Assembly: GCA_020342235.1 (NCBI GenBank)
Contig: CP073217.1
Location: 310,001 to 374,000, forward strand
Direction: 5' to 3'
Length of the DNA stretch: 64,000 bases
From: Saccharomycopsis phalli
Taxonomy: Eukaryota; Ascomycota; Saccharomycetes; Ascoideales; Saccharomycopsidaceae
The notes under the pieces are model-generated. The model did no database searches and was not told where the DNA came from. It worked only from the letters and a program-made list of their open reading frames with translations. Made by a program: the position numbers and the translations under genes. Below, in pieces: positions 1-10,032 of the stretch; positions within the stretch are counted from its first letter, which is position 1; each line of letters begins with the position of its first letter.

Positions 1-1030
1 ATAATATTGCAATATCCCGCGCTAAAAGGAAGTTCCCAGCTGTCTCTCGTTTCTTTCTCGCTTCTTCAAAAATTTCCACATACCTTTCAAATTCTCTTTC
101 AAGATCAAATTTTCTCTCGTATTGCAATTCCTGGTAGATTTGATCAAGTCGCATCAGTTTTCCAGCTCGGACTTGCACATTTCGGGTGATATGCCTGTTG
201 ATCGTTTCCCACCAGGCATCTCTCGCATCTCCTTCGTGGGCGGCTTTTCCTGCTTTTTCTGGTGTTTTGCCTTCCAAAAATTCCTTGATATGTTCCCCAA
301 AAATTGATTCACCACATAATTCCTCAATTGCATGTCTCCACTTGTTTCTTCCCCTGAAATCATCGATAGTCGGTAAGCTCTTCCATTCTTCATTGTATGG
401 TCTGCAAATTTCTTCAGCTTCTTTTCTCGCGTTTTTCTTGTTTTCGTCAATTGTCGATGCAGGTTCTGCTACCGCCTTTGACATTTCCATTCTCATCAAG
501 ATGTTGTTGAACATTGTTTCTCTTTCTTCATGTCGTTTTTCTCTTTCTTCATATTCTTTTTCACGTTGTTTAGCATCTAAACGCAAGTTTTCAATTAATT
601 TTTTCAAGTCATCGACTTCGGAATTCCCTTTCATTTGTTTGTCTTCCGATGATGACATCCTGTTAAATAGTTTTTGAATTGTTTTCTGACTTCTAATCTG
701 ACGTACTTAGTGTTGTCTCTTCTCTGATGGGGACCTTGCACTAGTAGTAATAAATAAATAATAAGTAATAGTAGTAGTGAGCTCAGTAAGATACGAGGTA
801 TTATTGATAGTGCCGGGCTATCTTACAAACGTATACTATATTTATTTTGAACTCAAGATCTTCAGGTCTAAACTACTATCTTTTATACCTGCATCTCTCA
901 CATATACGTGTCCCCTGTGTTGTGGCGGAGTCATACTGCACATCACCATAGATCGACGTCCATGCTTCCCATGCTGCTCATTCCACTTATCACGTGACAA
1001 TATTCTTGTATCATACTTCGTATGACGTCA
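1..1030 (-). mobile_element. LTR retrotransposon, 5' part, continues past the left edge
   Basis: A 332-bp LTR lies at 699-1030 on the minus strand, with ends TGACGT and ACGTCA. It is nearly identical to the solo LTR at 33008-33339. Downstream of it (698 to 1) the internal region begins, with a Glu/Lys-rich gag-like reading frame from about position 658 that runs toward the window edge. The five bases on either side of this LTR do not match, as expected when only one LTR of a longer element is in view. Pol is not visible, so I cannot place it in the Ty1/copia or Ty3 lineage, nor say whether the element is whole. The near-identity of the two LTRs suggests a young family. Treated as a fossil virus-like element. 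Confidence 0.78.
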
Positions 1031-2356
1031 GATTCATCTGGCACAATTTAATTGTTCCTGAATTTGGATATTATTAAAATTCATTCATAGTTTAGAGCCA
1101 TACTAGGATTTAGGGAAATTGATATTGTCGTCCAAGAACAATGTCGTTATACAATAAACTCAGCTAACAGTGAAATACTTTTTGCTTTGAGTAAAAGAGA
1201 AATAATTCTAGAGACGGGTCTCGTCACGGTATTGGCATCCCTCTTTTTGTTGTTGTAGAGAAGGATTTATCCGCACAGCAACAACAAGTAAATCCAATAA
1301 GTTCATAAACTCGTTTGTGCGTATAAGAATATAGCCCCTCTTGTGTGATTAAACCTTCCCTACTGTTCCACCGACTCCGTCTCAGTGATACAAGTCATGG
1401 AATATGGACGGAAATCCTGCAACGGGACTTTGGATTGAAATTTAGATCGAATTTGGTTTGCATTGGCCCAAATAGTGATTGCAGTATTCACTAGGTTTTA
1501 CCATTTGGCGATTTTTGGTTCATCTAGTCTTGAAGACCCAGGTTATTTGCTCAAGCGTAGGGTCAGCTTTATGTCCTCCATCGGCTCAGTATAGACATGG
1601 ATTACCTTCGAGACAACTGTAAAATATTCATTGGCATGTAGCACCAATTTCGAGTTCCAGTCTCGAATGAAAGGATATGCAACTATTAGTTTTTTACTAA
1701 CACCATCTGATACTCATTTAGTCAACATTTCCCGGGAGGTCTAAGATGACAAGGCTTCATACGACATCGTTATAAATTTTTCACAATGTTCCATATGGCC
1801 AATCATGCCTAGCCATTTGGTAATTGTTTATACAGAAATAAATTGAAGAGAACATGATGGGGTACAAGAATACAATGTTGGGGACTGTACATAAATACTA
1901 ACTGTATACACCTGAACATATTGCATATGTTTGGATGTAATACTGATCACTAAGAGCACTACATATAATGACTAAAAGCACTATATACATCCACACATCA
2001 AATTACAAATTGGTGTTTGTGCTCAAATTAATAGCGGGGCACAAAACACACCTGGACATATCATATGACCATGTATTCACAGTTGGTGTTTTAACTCAAC
2101 AATGTCTCACAGACAAAGGAGAAATATTTGACATCCAGTGGTTACAATTTATAAATTGCATTGGAAAATAGGTCGCTACAATTTATAAACGATAGTTGAA
2201 AACAGGTTGCTACAATTTATAAATGATATTTGTATAATCTAAATATGTATTGTATCGTTCATCTATATCACATCCCATACAATATTATTTATGGTCGCAT
2301 TGTACAGCTCTAGTCCATAAATAATATTCATGTTAAATCATCTCGTCACATTGTCT
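1031..2356. other. AT-rich spacer without a recognised gene
   Basis: No reading frame here has coding character or a recognised motif. Several short imperfect repeats occur, for example related ACAATTTATAAA segments near 2147-2225. I see no tRNA, LINE tail or LTR end. Confidence 0.5.
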
Positions 2357-2602
2357 TTACTCCCATTCTAGAAATGAATCATCGCCGTAATCTAGTGGGA
2401 CACTGGAAGGATCGAAACCAGGGTTCAGAGAATCAAACACCGCAGCTTTCATTGATCCATGAAGAAGAGCATTTTCTGTTTTATTCTTTTCAGCATCTTG
2501 AAATTGCGTATCTGAAACAGCTGCATTTTGCGGGCGTGGAAAGTTTACCGAAGCGGCAGAAACCACCACGATAGAATTGAGAAGGAATGTTATAAACTGC
2601 AT
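2357..2602 (-). CDS. small secreted protein, 81 aa, unknown function
   Basis: The ATG at 2602 opens an 81-residue protein. Its first 17 residues form a hydrophobic signal peptide (MQFITFLLNSIVVVSAA). The mature part is hydrophilic and acidic, has no cysteine, and ends in an acidic tail (DDSFLEWE). A TATATAAATT element at 2641-2650 lies about 40 bp upstream on the same strand, where a yeast TATA box would sit. It contains an N-K-T glycosylation sequon. The start resembles the MQ-x-HSLF signal peptides of the secreted family at 12.3, 23.7 and 55.4 kb, but the rest shows no similarity. The family is not recognised, and a chance reading frame remains possible because it is short. Confidence 0.45.
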   Translation of the reverse strand: MQFITFLLNSIVVVSAASVNFPRPQNAAVSDTQFQDAEKNKTENALLHGSMKAAVFDSLNPGFDPSSVPLDYGDDSFLEWE

Positions 2603-3939
2603 TTGTAAATTGTGTTGTAAAGCAAAGTGGATTCATGGGTAATTTATATAGTTAAATGTCTCATTTAGAATTTATGGTAACTTCTTTTAAATCATGGTAA
2701 CTTCTTGCAAATCATGGTAATGTAGTATCCACAAGAAATCTACGACAGGCTATTGTTTGCAATTGTTTCAGAATACATCAACATCAAAAAAAATGTAGCA
2801 TGGATAGACGAAAATATCCTTTACTCAGGAAACCTTTTGAGAATATAATTCCGAGAAGAATAAAGTCGATACTTGCCCAATCTGTTTGTAACATTGAGAA
2901 AGGTAAAGTACAGATATCGTACGGTCAATATCCCGAATCACTTTACCCACAATGCACTACAAAGAAGAACTAGTGAATAGTACAAAGGATTAGTGTCTGT
3001 GATATTGATCTGACAAGTCACTCAGGGATACGATATCATAGTTTGCGATGATACATTTGCAAAATGTTGTCATGTTGAAATGCAGATCACTTTCCATGAA
3101 ACAAATTAACAATGCAACAAATCAAGGTACCAAATAAACGACAGCTGATTTACATGCGGTTCAAAGATGCACATGGAAATATTAAAAGAGTTTTGTTGTG
3201 GGTCGGACTATACGCAGCCGAACTACTGGGGAGACTGTACAAAGATAAATCAGGATAACGCAGATAATACCAGTGAAATGATTAGGCGACAAGAGGATTG
3301 GCCTTTGGTATAATAACAGAGCTTCTTTTCCTAATATAACAACAAAGTTTTACATATTCGTCCGGTTATTCAACTCCAAAGGAACAAAAAAATACTAAAT
3401 AGTTTTATTTTCATCGTTTATAATGGATGAAACCCATGCGAATTCTCGACAATTTTCTGACGTTAGTGGAAATATCACCACTGGTTCAACTTGTTGACAC
3501 CAGACTCCAACTTAATACCACATCAATTCAACGTAGACACAGACGCCATCTCAAAGTGCCAGTTTTCAATTTCCAGGAGATTACCCTTTTTAATATAGGC
3601 GTTTATATCGATTTCCCTTTTTAATATCGGCGTCTATACCGATTTCCCTTGTACAAATGCCACCTGCCGTAATTATCAGCAACGATATGAAAGTCAATTG
3701 TAAAAGTTCCAGTGATTCGACAGGAACCAAGTAGAATGTGCTTCCCACTAGTCAATTAGATACTTTTAAGGTTGATTGTGAGTCTCCATGATCATTAACT
3801 TACAGCACGACCATGTGCCATTACCGACTATAATTGTCATTAAATGTTTATTATCAGACATTCCGCTATTGTACATATCATCACCAATGGACCAAGCCCG
3901 AGGTTATCCAAGTCTGGATTTTCAAGGCAATGCCCGGAC
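2603..3939. other. spacer between the small secreted ORF and SFH1
   Basis: AT-rich, with no convincing gene. A short direct repeat occurs near 3597-3650, where a sequence ending in CGATTTCCCTT is repeated. A segment near 3345-3400 (ATTCAACTCCAAAGGAACAAA) loosely resembles repeats at 57235 and 10920. Confidence 0.45.
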
Positions 3940-4989
3940 CTATATTGATACCCAGGTACCTTCAAGCTCATCAAAACGACGAGCTCCACGTCGTCGCATA
4001 CTCCCACGATCGCCATCGACCCGCATGTTCTCTCTCTTTAGACGACGGATATTTCTTTCTCTTTCAATCTCGCGCTTCTCAATCTCCCACTGGGACAAGT
4101 TCTCCACCGTTGGGCACCATTCCTGGCCCAAATTCTCGGGATCAAACCGGTACCCAGCCTCACGGCCATAAGCTGCCCCATTGATGATCTCCAGCGGCAA
4201 TTTGCCCTCGACCGCGTCCTTTTTCAGGCGAATGATCGCCTCATATAGCGCATGGGCAATGGCCGAGTAGAATTCGCGACTCAAGCCGAGTTCTGCCACC
4301 ACGGTTTCAGCAAACTCCTCTGGGATTAGCGAGTCATCGGTGAGGTCCCACTCGAATTTGTCCTCGTACAATTGCTTGTCCAAGTTCACTGACAAGTCGA
4401 TGATCACATGGATCTGGAGGTCTGGTGGAAGTTGAATTCCGGCTAGCTGACTGTACTCTTCAATCTGAGACTGTATGGACTGGCTGATCTGATGCTGGAT
4501 GCTGTGTGGCAAGTCCAAGTCCTGACACATGATCTGGGCAAACTGCTCTGGCGTCACCAAAGACTCGTGCAAGTTCCACAAAAAAAAGTCAACAATCCGA
4601 CTATTCTGATACTCCAAGTTAAGCCGTATTGGGATAAACACCACTTCTTTTGCCGCAGCGCTGTTGAGCTCGTACTCGCTCGCATACTGATGCGCGGTTT
4701 TCACCGCTAGCTTCCCCTGGAAATTGTTAAGCACAGCGTTTCCAGTGCTGTTTCGCGGGTCCATCTTCGGGCTATAACGAGCCCCATACTCCTCATCGTC
4801 CTTGTCAATTGGCACTTTGTAGTTCTTGCTGTCATCGTCAAAGTAATGATCCTCTGAATAATTCACGACATGTGCGGTTCTCTTGGTACCACGCGACGTC
4901 TGTGTCGTTATAAACAACGCAGTGTTCTCATTGCGGATTCTTGAAAACAACGACGTTGCCAAAGCTTGTGGAAATAAAGGCTTCTCCAT
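3940..4989 (-). CDS. SFH1: RSC chromatin-remodelling subunit Sfh1 (SNF5 family), 349 aa
   Basis: SNF5/INI1-family subunit of the RSC ATP-dependent chromatin remodeller, acting in the nucleus. The two tandem SNF5 repeats are clear at about residues 115-285: first VVFIPIRLNLEY followed by DFFLWN and PEQFA, then DKFEWDLTDDSLIPEEFAE. The family's conserved C-terminal stretch follows, with EWCPTVENLSQWEIEKREIE and RRLKRE. At 349 aa it is slightly shorter than S. cerevisiae Sfh1 (426) and far shorter than Snf5, and it lacks Gln-rich tails, so it is Sfh1 rather than Snf5. The frame is open further upstream, but 4989 is the first ATG and gives an N-terminus (MEKPLFPQALATSLFSRI) like known Sfh1 proteins. 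It is divergent from EFB1 with 135 bp between starts; a CCGGGTAA and a CACGTGAC element lie in that spacer. Confidence 0.9.
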   Translation of the reverse strand: MEKPLFPQALATSLFSRIRNENTALFITTQTSRGTKRTAHVVNYSEDHYFDDDSKNYKVPIDKDDEEYGARYSPKMDPRNSTGNAVLNNFQGKLAVKTAHQYASEYELNSAAAKEVVFIPIRLNLEYQNSRIVDFFLWNLHESLVTPEQFAQIMCQDLDLPHSIQHQISQSIQSQIEEYSQLAGIQLPPDLQIHVIIDLSVNLDKQLYEDKFEWDLTDDSLIPEEFAETVVAELGLSREFYSAIAHALYEAIIRLKKDAVEGKLPLEIINGAAYGREAGYRFDPENLGQEWCPTVENLSQWEIEKREIERERNIRRLKRENMRVDGDRGSMRRRGARRFDELEGTWVSI

Positions 4990-5053
4990 AACGTGAATAT
5001 ACAGGAAAATATACAAGCGCGCTAGAGAAAAACCCACTTGGGGTGGTTACAGT

Positions 5054-5073
5054 CCGGGTAAAATACACGTGAC
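5054..5073. promoter_or_regulatory. Reb1-type and Cbf1-type sites in the SFH1/EFB1 divergent promoter
   Basis: CCGGGTAA (5054-5061; TTACCCGG on the other strand) and CACGTGAC (5066-5073) lie side by side between the two start codons. In well-studied yeasts these are the Reb1 and Cbf1 core motifs. Factor identity here is inferred. The same TTACCCGG core recurs in four other promoters of this window. Confidence 0.6.
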
Positions 5074-5124
5074 CCAGTGGTTATAAAAAAAAATTTTTTT
5101 CGTCCATGTTGTTGTCACAACTTA

Positions 5125-5883
5125 ATGTCTAGCGTTGCTGAACTTGAAAAGAAATTGGCTTCTCAAAGCTATGTCGATGGGTAAGTGGGATATTATTTTT
5201 TATTATTCAATGATGATCAACATTGGTTCGTGTTTACTAGGTGGAAGTAAGACCCCATCCTATGAGTATTAGCCTAATTCAAGACAATTACCTCTGATGA
5301 ATAACTTTTTTTTTCCTCCATTTCTTATACTAACTCAGTCAGTGCTTCTGCCACCCAAGCCGATGTTGCTGCTTTTAAGGCCATCCAAAAGGAATACCCA
5401 TCTTTTGTCAGATGGTTAGCTCACATCCACTCCTACGTTGACGACTTTGCTTCGTTGCCAGCTGCTTCTGGTGCTGCTGCTGCCGAAGATGAAGACGACG
5501 AGGACGTTGACTTGTTCGGATCCGATGACGAGGAGGTCGATGAGGAGGCTGAGAAGTTGAAGGCCAAGAGAATTGCCGAATATAACGCCAAGAAGGCCAA
5601 CAAGCCAAAGCCAGCTGCCAAGTCTATTGTCACTCTTGACGTCAAGCCATGGGATGACGAGACCAACTTGGACGAGTTGTTGGCTAACGTCAAGGCCGTT
5701 GAGATGGAGGGATTGGTCTGGGGTGCCTCTACCTGGATTCCAGTCGGATATGGAATCAAGAAGTTGCAAATCAACTTGGTTATTGAGGACGACAAGGTTT
5801 CTTTGGATGAGTTGCAATCCCGGATCGAGGAGGACGAGGACCACGTTCAATCCACCGATGTTGCTGCTATGCAAAAATTGTAA
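5125..5883 (+). CDS. EFB1: translation elongation factor eEF1B alpha (EF-1 beta), two exons, 198 aa
   Basis: Guanine-nucleotide exchange factor for eEF1A in the cytosol. The CDS is 5125-5180 joined to 5343-5883. Exon 1 ends in the codon for the Gly of SYVDG. The intron (5181-5342, 162 nt) starts GTAAGT and has a perfect TACTAAC branch site at 5328-5334, only 8 nt before the acceptor AG at 5341-5342. The spliced frame gives the family's N-terminal GST-C-like domain ([10 protein letters not shown]), the acidic linker ([16 protein letters not shown]) and the conserved exchange domain ([39 protein letters not shown]), ending in the hallmark VAAMQKL. An upstream AG at 5337-5338 would break the frame. 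The TTG/AAG-biased codons suit a highly expressed gene. An EFB1 intron is also known in S. cerevisiae; this one is too short to hold a typical snoRNA that I can recognise. Confidence 0.97.
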
Positions 5884-6395
5884 TTAATGTACATTGGGAA
5901 GTAGTGTTGTAGTTGATGGCCCATGCCTTATAGAACATATTCAGCTCTGTGTAGGTTGAGGTTTGGTTTTCGTGATTTTTCACTGGGCTTGTGGTTCATT
6001 CAGCATCAAGTTTGTAATTCAGGTGATTGTATTTTAAATCATGGGATTGATTTCGTCGAGGAATGATAATCGGTACTTTGGCCATATCCTATTATCCATT
6101 GCTGTATCATTTTAATTTTTTAATTCACTAATTGACTTGAATATCCACCTCAGAATCTTGTAATATGTATTGAATGATTCTGTATGTCTACCAGGATCTT
6201 GAAATAACCATTCTACCTCAGAATCTTGTAATACCTATTCTATGGATTCTGTAATATCTATTCTACCTCTATCTTGCCCATTCAATAGGATTTGTAATAT
6301 CTATTCTACCTCTATCTTGCCCATTCAATAGGATTTGTAATACCTATTCTACCCAGGTTTGCATCACTATTCATCCTAAAACACTCAATACCTCT
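5884..6395. other. convergent 3' spacer between EFB1 and EST2
   Basis: The shared 3' region of two convergent genes. It is AT-rich and holds the 43-bp tandem repeat described separately, plus more diverged relatives of that unit upstream (about 6130-6250). No gene is seen. Confidence 0.6.
6251..6354. repeat. 43-bp tandem repeat between EFB1 and EST2
   Basis: Two identical 43-bp units (6251-6293 and 6294-6336), each starting GTAATATCTATTCTACCTC, followed by a partial third unit. Similar shorter stretches upstream suggest stepwise expansion of a GTAATA-C/T-CTATTCTACC motif. Confidence 0.85.
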
Positions 6396-8567
6396 TCAAC
6401 ACCTCATACCCTCCAAATACTTAACCACCTTACCAAACTTGTACGGATGATGCTTCAACTGCCTCATAAAACTCCGCTTCACACACCTCACCACAATTTC
6501 GTCAATCCGCTTTCCATCTACATCCTCATTAACCACCGCCAATTTACCTCTCAACCGCATCTTCAAAGTCTTGATAAACTCCACAACCTGGCCGGCTTTC
6601 CACGACTGTACCATGAGTGCCCGCACAAGAAACACCACTACCGAACCGAGATTGTTCACCAAGTCTGTCTCTATGGCCTTGTTCTTGTCAATAACCAACA
6701 ATGCATTCAAGAGCCGTGTCTCAAATATCCAGATGGAGTACTTGAACCCCTGGTGCAAACTTGTGCCGACCATGGACACAGGAACCGTGTAGTTTTTGTA
6801 CATGGAAAGATCCGCCAAATCCACGCAAAGACCACAGAATTCTAGAAACCCTTTTCCTTGTCTTGTCTTTGCCCTATTGACATGTATTTGAAACCCCTTG
6901 AGATGCTCTAGAATCGTGCAAAACATCGAATCTACTGCTGCTGCAGAGTATCCAAGTACGAGGAAGTCGTCTGCGTACCGTATGACTTTTGTATCAGGTA
7001 TGACGCTTGTATTTTGAACAATCTCGTCCAAAAACAATTCATTGAAACATGCACTCAAATTAAATCCCTGAAAGATGCCATTTTGCCTCAGGTAGCCAAA
7101 GTTCTTTGTCTTGACCACGGTTTGAAAAAGTTGTGCACGCACACAGGAGACAATCGAGGCTCTGGAAAACAACTTGATCGATGAAGAGTAGCTTGAAGTT
7201 GATGAAAACTGGGACTGTGCAATTTTCGTCCGGTTGTCACACACATGGACGGGGTTCAGTTCGACCTGCTTTGAGCCGAAATTGTAATAGTACACGTCTT
7301 GCTTGAGCAACAGGACAATGAGATCAAACAACAGCTTGATTGGAATGGAGTCGTAGCACGAGCTTATATCGAACTTCTTGTAGTACACCGGCCTCTTGTC
7401 CATGCTGCGAAGCTCGGAGATCACGTCGTTGATGCTGAGATTTGCCGGTTTCAACGACTGAAGAATACTTTTAATTGGCACGATCTCATTGCGAATATAC
7501 CTCTGGTACAGATCAATCTGCCGGTCTGTGTCTCCTTTGTGAGGAAAGCAAATCACCCGCACTCCAGACTTTTTGGGGAAGGCATGGAGGCTTCCATGAA
7601 GACAAGACCGGTCAAGCTGCAAGCTTCCTTTTGTCAAATAGTTGCTGTAATATCTGTCGACAAACCTCTGCTTGATTCTGTTCCAGTAGGCATGCTTGAA
7701 GAACCCAATTTGCACTGTCCCCGAGTAGTGTGTCACATGAAGACAGCTTGCGACTAGCCGAAGCACAAACGTGAAAAACCAGTAGCAAAACTGCCGGAAG
7801 AGGGTCTTGCGTTTTGCAAACGCTTTTAGATTGTTGTTTGCCTTGCCTAGCCACGGGATTTCCGTGATCTTTACTCGTTCAATCAACTTGTCGAGCCGCA
7901 ATTCCGACTTTCTCGAGGCATGGATCATGCGCGACACCAGGGTATATATCTTTCTACGGTTATACGAGGTACCCCAAATCTCACGAGGAAACAACCGTGT
8001 CACCAAGGCAAGCACCAGCTTGATGACATCGCGATGTTTCAGAACATTGGGGAATCCACAGTGGTAGTACATGTAACATTGGCTATGCTGGCTGATGGTG
8101 TAGCACAAGTGCAGGTAAATCTGGTTATACTTCTTGTGACGTCTTGGACAGCTGAATATTTCACTGACAAGCAACTGGGGGTCGCTGGGAATTAGTTCTC
8201 GGCAGTTGTTGATGCTGTTTGAGCTGCACTTGTAGTACATTTTTCCAGGCCGAATTGTCAACGGGGCTGTTTCAAGGTGCTTTCCAAAGACTGGAGTCCC
8301 ATTTAAAAACCCTTGGTGGGAGAGCATCTGTGAGAACAATTCGGCGCCAATTCGAGAGTTTAATATCCGGCAAAAGTTGGTGAATAATGAGTTTCCTTTG
8401 AACATTTTTGGCTCACTCAAGCACATGTTTTTCCGAGTCCCATTTGCCGCAACTTGGGCTTTTTGCGTGGACTTGATTTCAATTGTATTGAGCAATTCAA
8501 CATATGCCGCTGGATCATTTTCGGTGATTAAGTTTGGAACCTCTGAGAGATAATCATGGAGTAGCAT
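6396..8567 (-). CDS. EST2: telomerase reverse transcriptase (TERT), 723 aa
   Basis: Catalytic subunit of telomerase, which extends chromosome ends from an RNA template in the nucleus. The ATG at 8567 opens 723 residues. Seen in order: an RNA-binding domain with the CP-type motif (LFPREIWGTSYN, about residue 192) followed by ITEIPWL; a T-like motif (VLRLVASCLHVTHYSG, about 265); RT motif 1/2 (GVRVICFPHK); motif A (YYKKFDISSCYDSIP, about 400) with the first catalytic Asp; motif B' (GIFQGFNLSACFNEL, about 496); motif C (IRYADDFLVLG, about 530) with the Asp pair; motif D/E (FLEFCGLCVDL); then a C-terminal extension. Motif A closely matches S. cerevisiae Est2 as I recall it. The protein is shorter than S. 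cerevisiae Est2 (884), chiefly at the N-terminus, so the TEN domain is reduced or an upstream exon is missed. Motif C reads YADD, unlike the V/M/T-D-D usual in TERTs. Divergent from TAD3. Confidence 0.93.
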   Translation of the reverse strand: MLLHDYLSEVPNLITENDPAAYVELLNTIEIKSTQKAQVAANGTRKNMCLSEPKMFKGNSLFTNFCRILNSRIGAELFSQMLSHQGFLNGTPVFGKHLETAPLTIRPGKMYYKCSSNSINNCRELIPSDPQLLVSEIFSCPRRHKKYNQIYLHLCYTISQHSQCYMYYHCGFPNVLKHRDVIKLVLALVTRLFPREIWGTSYNRRKIYTLVSRMIHASRKSELRLDKLIERVKITEIPWLGKANNNLKAFAKRKTLFRQFCYWFFTFVLRLVASCLHVTHYSGTVQIGFFKHAYWNRIKQRFVDRYYSNYLTKGSLQLDRSCLHGSLHAFPKKSGVRVICFPHKGDTDRQIDLYQRYIRNEIVPIKSILQSLKPANLSINDVISELRSMDKRPVYYKKFDISSCYDSIPIKLLFDLIVLLLKQDVYYYNFGSKQVELNPVHVCDNRTKIAQSQFSSTSSYSSSIKLFSRASIVSCVRAQLFQTVVKTKNFGYLRQNGIFQGFNLSACFNELFLDEIVQNTSVIPDTKVIRYADDFLVLGYSAAAVDSMFCTILEHLKGFQIHVNRAKTRQGKGFLEFCGLCVDLADLSMYKNYTVPVSMVGTSLHQGFKYSIWIFETRLLNALLVIDKNKAIETDLVNNLGSVVVFLVRALMVQSWKAGQVVEFIKTLKMRLRGKLAVVNEDVDGKRIDEIVVRCVKRSFMRQLKHHPYKFGKVVKYLEGMRC

Positions 8568-9189
8568 GGTACAATTGCTTGCTTATGTAAGGTTGGGTTT
8601 GTGGTCAGGTGATATTCGGCTGGTTACATGCAAGACTATCAATTACAAAGGTAATGGAGATGTAAAGTGTGTAATAGTGTAAAGTGCAATAGTATCATAA
8701 TGTAAAGTGTAATAATATCATAATGTCATAATGTCATGGAGATTCAACTGGATAGTTAAAGAACATCTTCAGCCAGTCTATGCCTGGTAAAGGTTACCCG
8801 GTGTATATTGATGTAGTTCTGTATAGTTCTCCATTACATAAGTATAGTAAAATTGTCCTCAGGTAAGGAATAAGGAGGATTAAATTTATTGTGTATTCAA
8901 ATGGTATTGCCATTGAATCAGATGGCCAATTTGGATACTGAAACGCACGAGTTGGAAACAGTTTTACAAGAGTGTTTTCTAACCAACTGTCCAAGTTCAA
9001 GTCTAACAATCTAACAATCTAACAATCTAACAATCTAACAATCTAACAATCTAACAATCTAACAATCTAACAATACAACAATCCATCAAGTCTAACACAC
9101 TGCCAATCTTGTAAAACACTCCAAGAGACACCTTTCATCCAGTCTCATGCGGGTGTATGTACTTGCCTCACTAAATATTTTTGTCAATC
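8568..9189. promoter_or_regulatory. divergent EST2/TAD3 promoter region
   Basis: A 622-bp spacer between the EST2 and TAD3 start codons. It contains a TTACCCGG element at 8794-8801, short repeats of the type AATGTAAAGTGTAATA at about 8655-8735, and the octamer array at 9002-9075. No gene is seen. Confidence 0.6.
9002..9075. repeat. octamer tandem repeat (CTAACAAT)n, about 9 copies
   Basis: The unit CTAACAAT repeats about nine times without interruption, ending about 115 bp upstream of the TAD3 start. On the other strand it reads ATTGTTAG. Confidence 0.95.
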
Positions 9190-10032
9190 ATGAAGCCAAA
9201 GTACACCATCAATCCCGACACACTAGTGATTGAGAATAAAATCCAGCAAATCAGACATCCCAATACCACGGAGTTCGTTGTGACACAAGCATGGGTCGTG
9301 GATATTTCCCCGCAAGAGTCCCAGAAATATGTCCGTGAGATCCAAAACTTGGATACCACTGTGGACTTGAGCCACTTAAAACGGTTCACAAAAGAGGGAA
9401 CGCGGCTCAAATGCCTAATAGCAAGCAAGGACTGTATCCATGGTTTTGACGAAGCGTATCTTATTGACGTTCCGTTGTATCCACCTCGGACAAAAGAGGA
9501 ATCGGTTGAGCTTTCCAAGAAATACTGGCCGACAATCTGGAGAGGCGACCCTAATATACAGAATTTGCACCAGATCAAGTTTGATTTCGAGCTTGTTGAC
9601 CAGGAATTGCAGCGTATAGCAGGAATTGCCCGACTGCTTGATAGCGTGGGGATTGTGAGTTCGATTTATGACCCGGTGGAGAAGAAAATCTTGGTGACTG
9701 AAACAGATACGAGATACAAGAACCCGCTTAAGCATAGTTTAATCAACTGTATTGAGTCCATTCTGAAACTCCACCAGTCCAGGGGCCAGGAAAACTATCT
9801 ATGTCTAGGATACTGGGTGTTTACCACCCATGAGCCGTGTAGCTACTGCTCCATGGCACTCAACCACTCACGGATCGCACAGTTGTACTATATAAAAGAC
9901 CAGAAGTCGACGGGCAGTATTTGGCTGAATTATCACTTGAATGACTTGAAGCAGTTGAATTGGAAGTTTTATGCGTTTCGGTACTTGCCGAGTGTTGAAG
10001 TGCCAAAGATATGTGAAGGTTTATATGTGTAA
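9190..10032 (+). CDS. TAD3: tRNA-specific adenosine-34 deaminase subunit Tad3, 280 aa
   Basis: Non-catalytic partner of Tad2 in the enzyme that converts A34 to inosine in tRNA anticodons. The C-terminal half is a cytidine-deaminase-like fold. The first zinc-ligand region is HSLINCIES, where the catalytic Glu of active deaminases is absent, as expected for Tad3/ADAT3. The second is TTHEPCSYCSMALNHSRI, carrying the PCxxC zinc cysteines. The long N-terminal domain (about 150 residues) is typical of fungal Tad3. The first ATG in frame is 9190 (MKPKYTINPD); upstream in-frame codons are non-ATG. The length fits the family (about 320 aa in S. cerevisiae). Divergent from EST2 and convergent with the NKP2-like gene. 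Confidence 0.92.
   Translation: MKPKYTINPDTLVIENKIQQIRHPNTTEFVVTQAWVVDISPQESQKYVREIQNLDTTVDLSHLKRFTKEGTRLKCLIASKDCIHGFDEAYLIDVPLYPPRTKEESVELSKKYWPTIWRGDPNIQNLHQIKFDFELVDQELQRIAGIARLLDSVGIVSSIYDPVEKKILVTETDTRYKNPLKHSLINCIESILKLHQSRGQENYLCLGYWVFTTHEPCSYCSMALNHSRIAQLYYIKDQKSTGSIWLNYHLNDLKQLNWKFYAFRYLPSVEVPKICEGLYV

Noticed and set aside
154-677. Plus-strand frames at the left edge
   Set aside because: Antisense to the gag-like region of the LTR element.
777-1025. 82-codon frame, also at 33013-33261, as a conserved gene
   Set aside because: Both lie inside LTRs and are conserved only because the LTRs are nearly identical.
5181-5342. snoRNA within the EFB1 intron, as in S. cerevisiae
   Set aside because: The 162-nt intron shows no clear C/D or H/ACA boxes.
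9002-9075. CRISPR-like or true telomere array
   Set aside because: Direct octamers without spacers; G-poor and internal to a gene pair.
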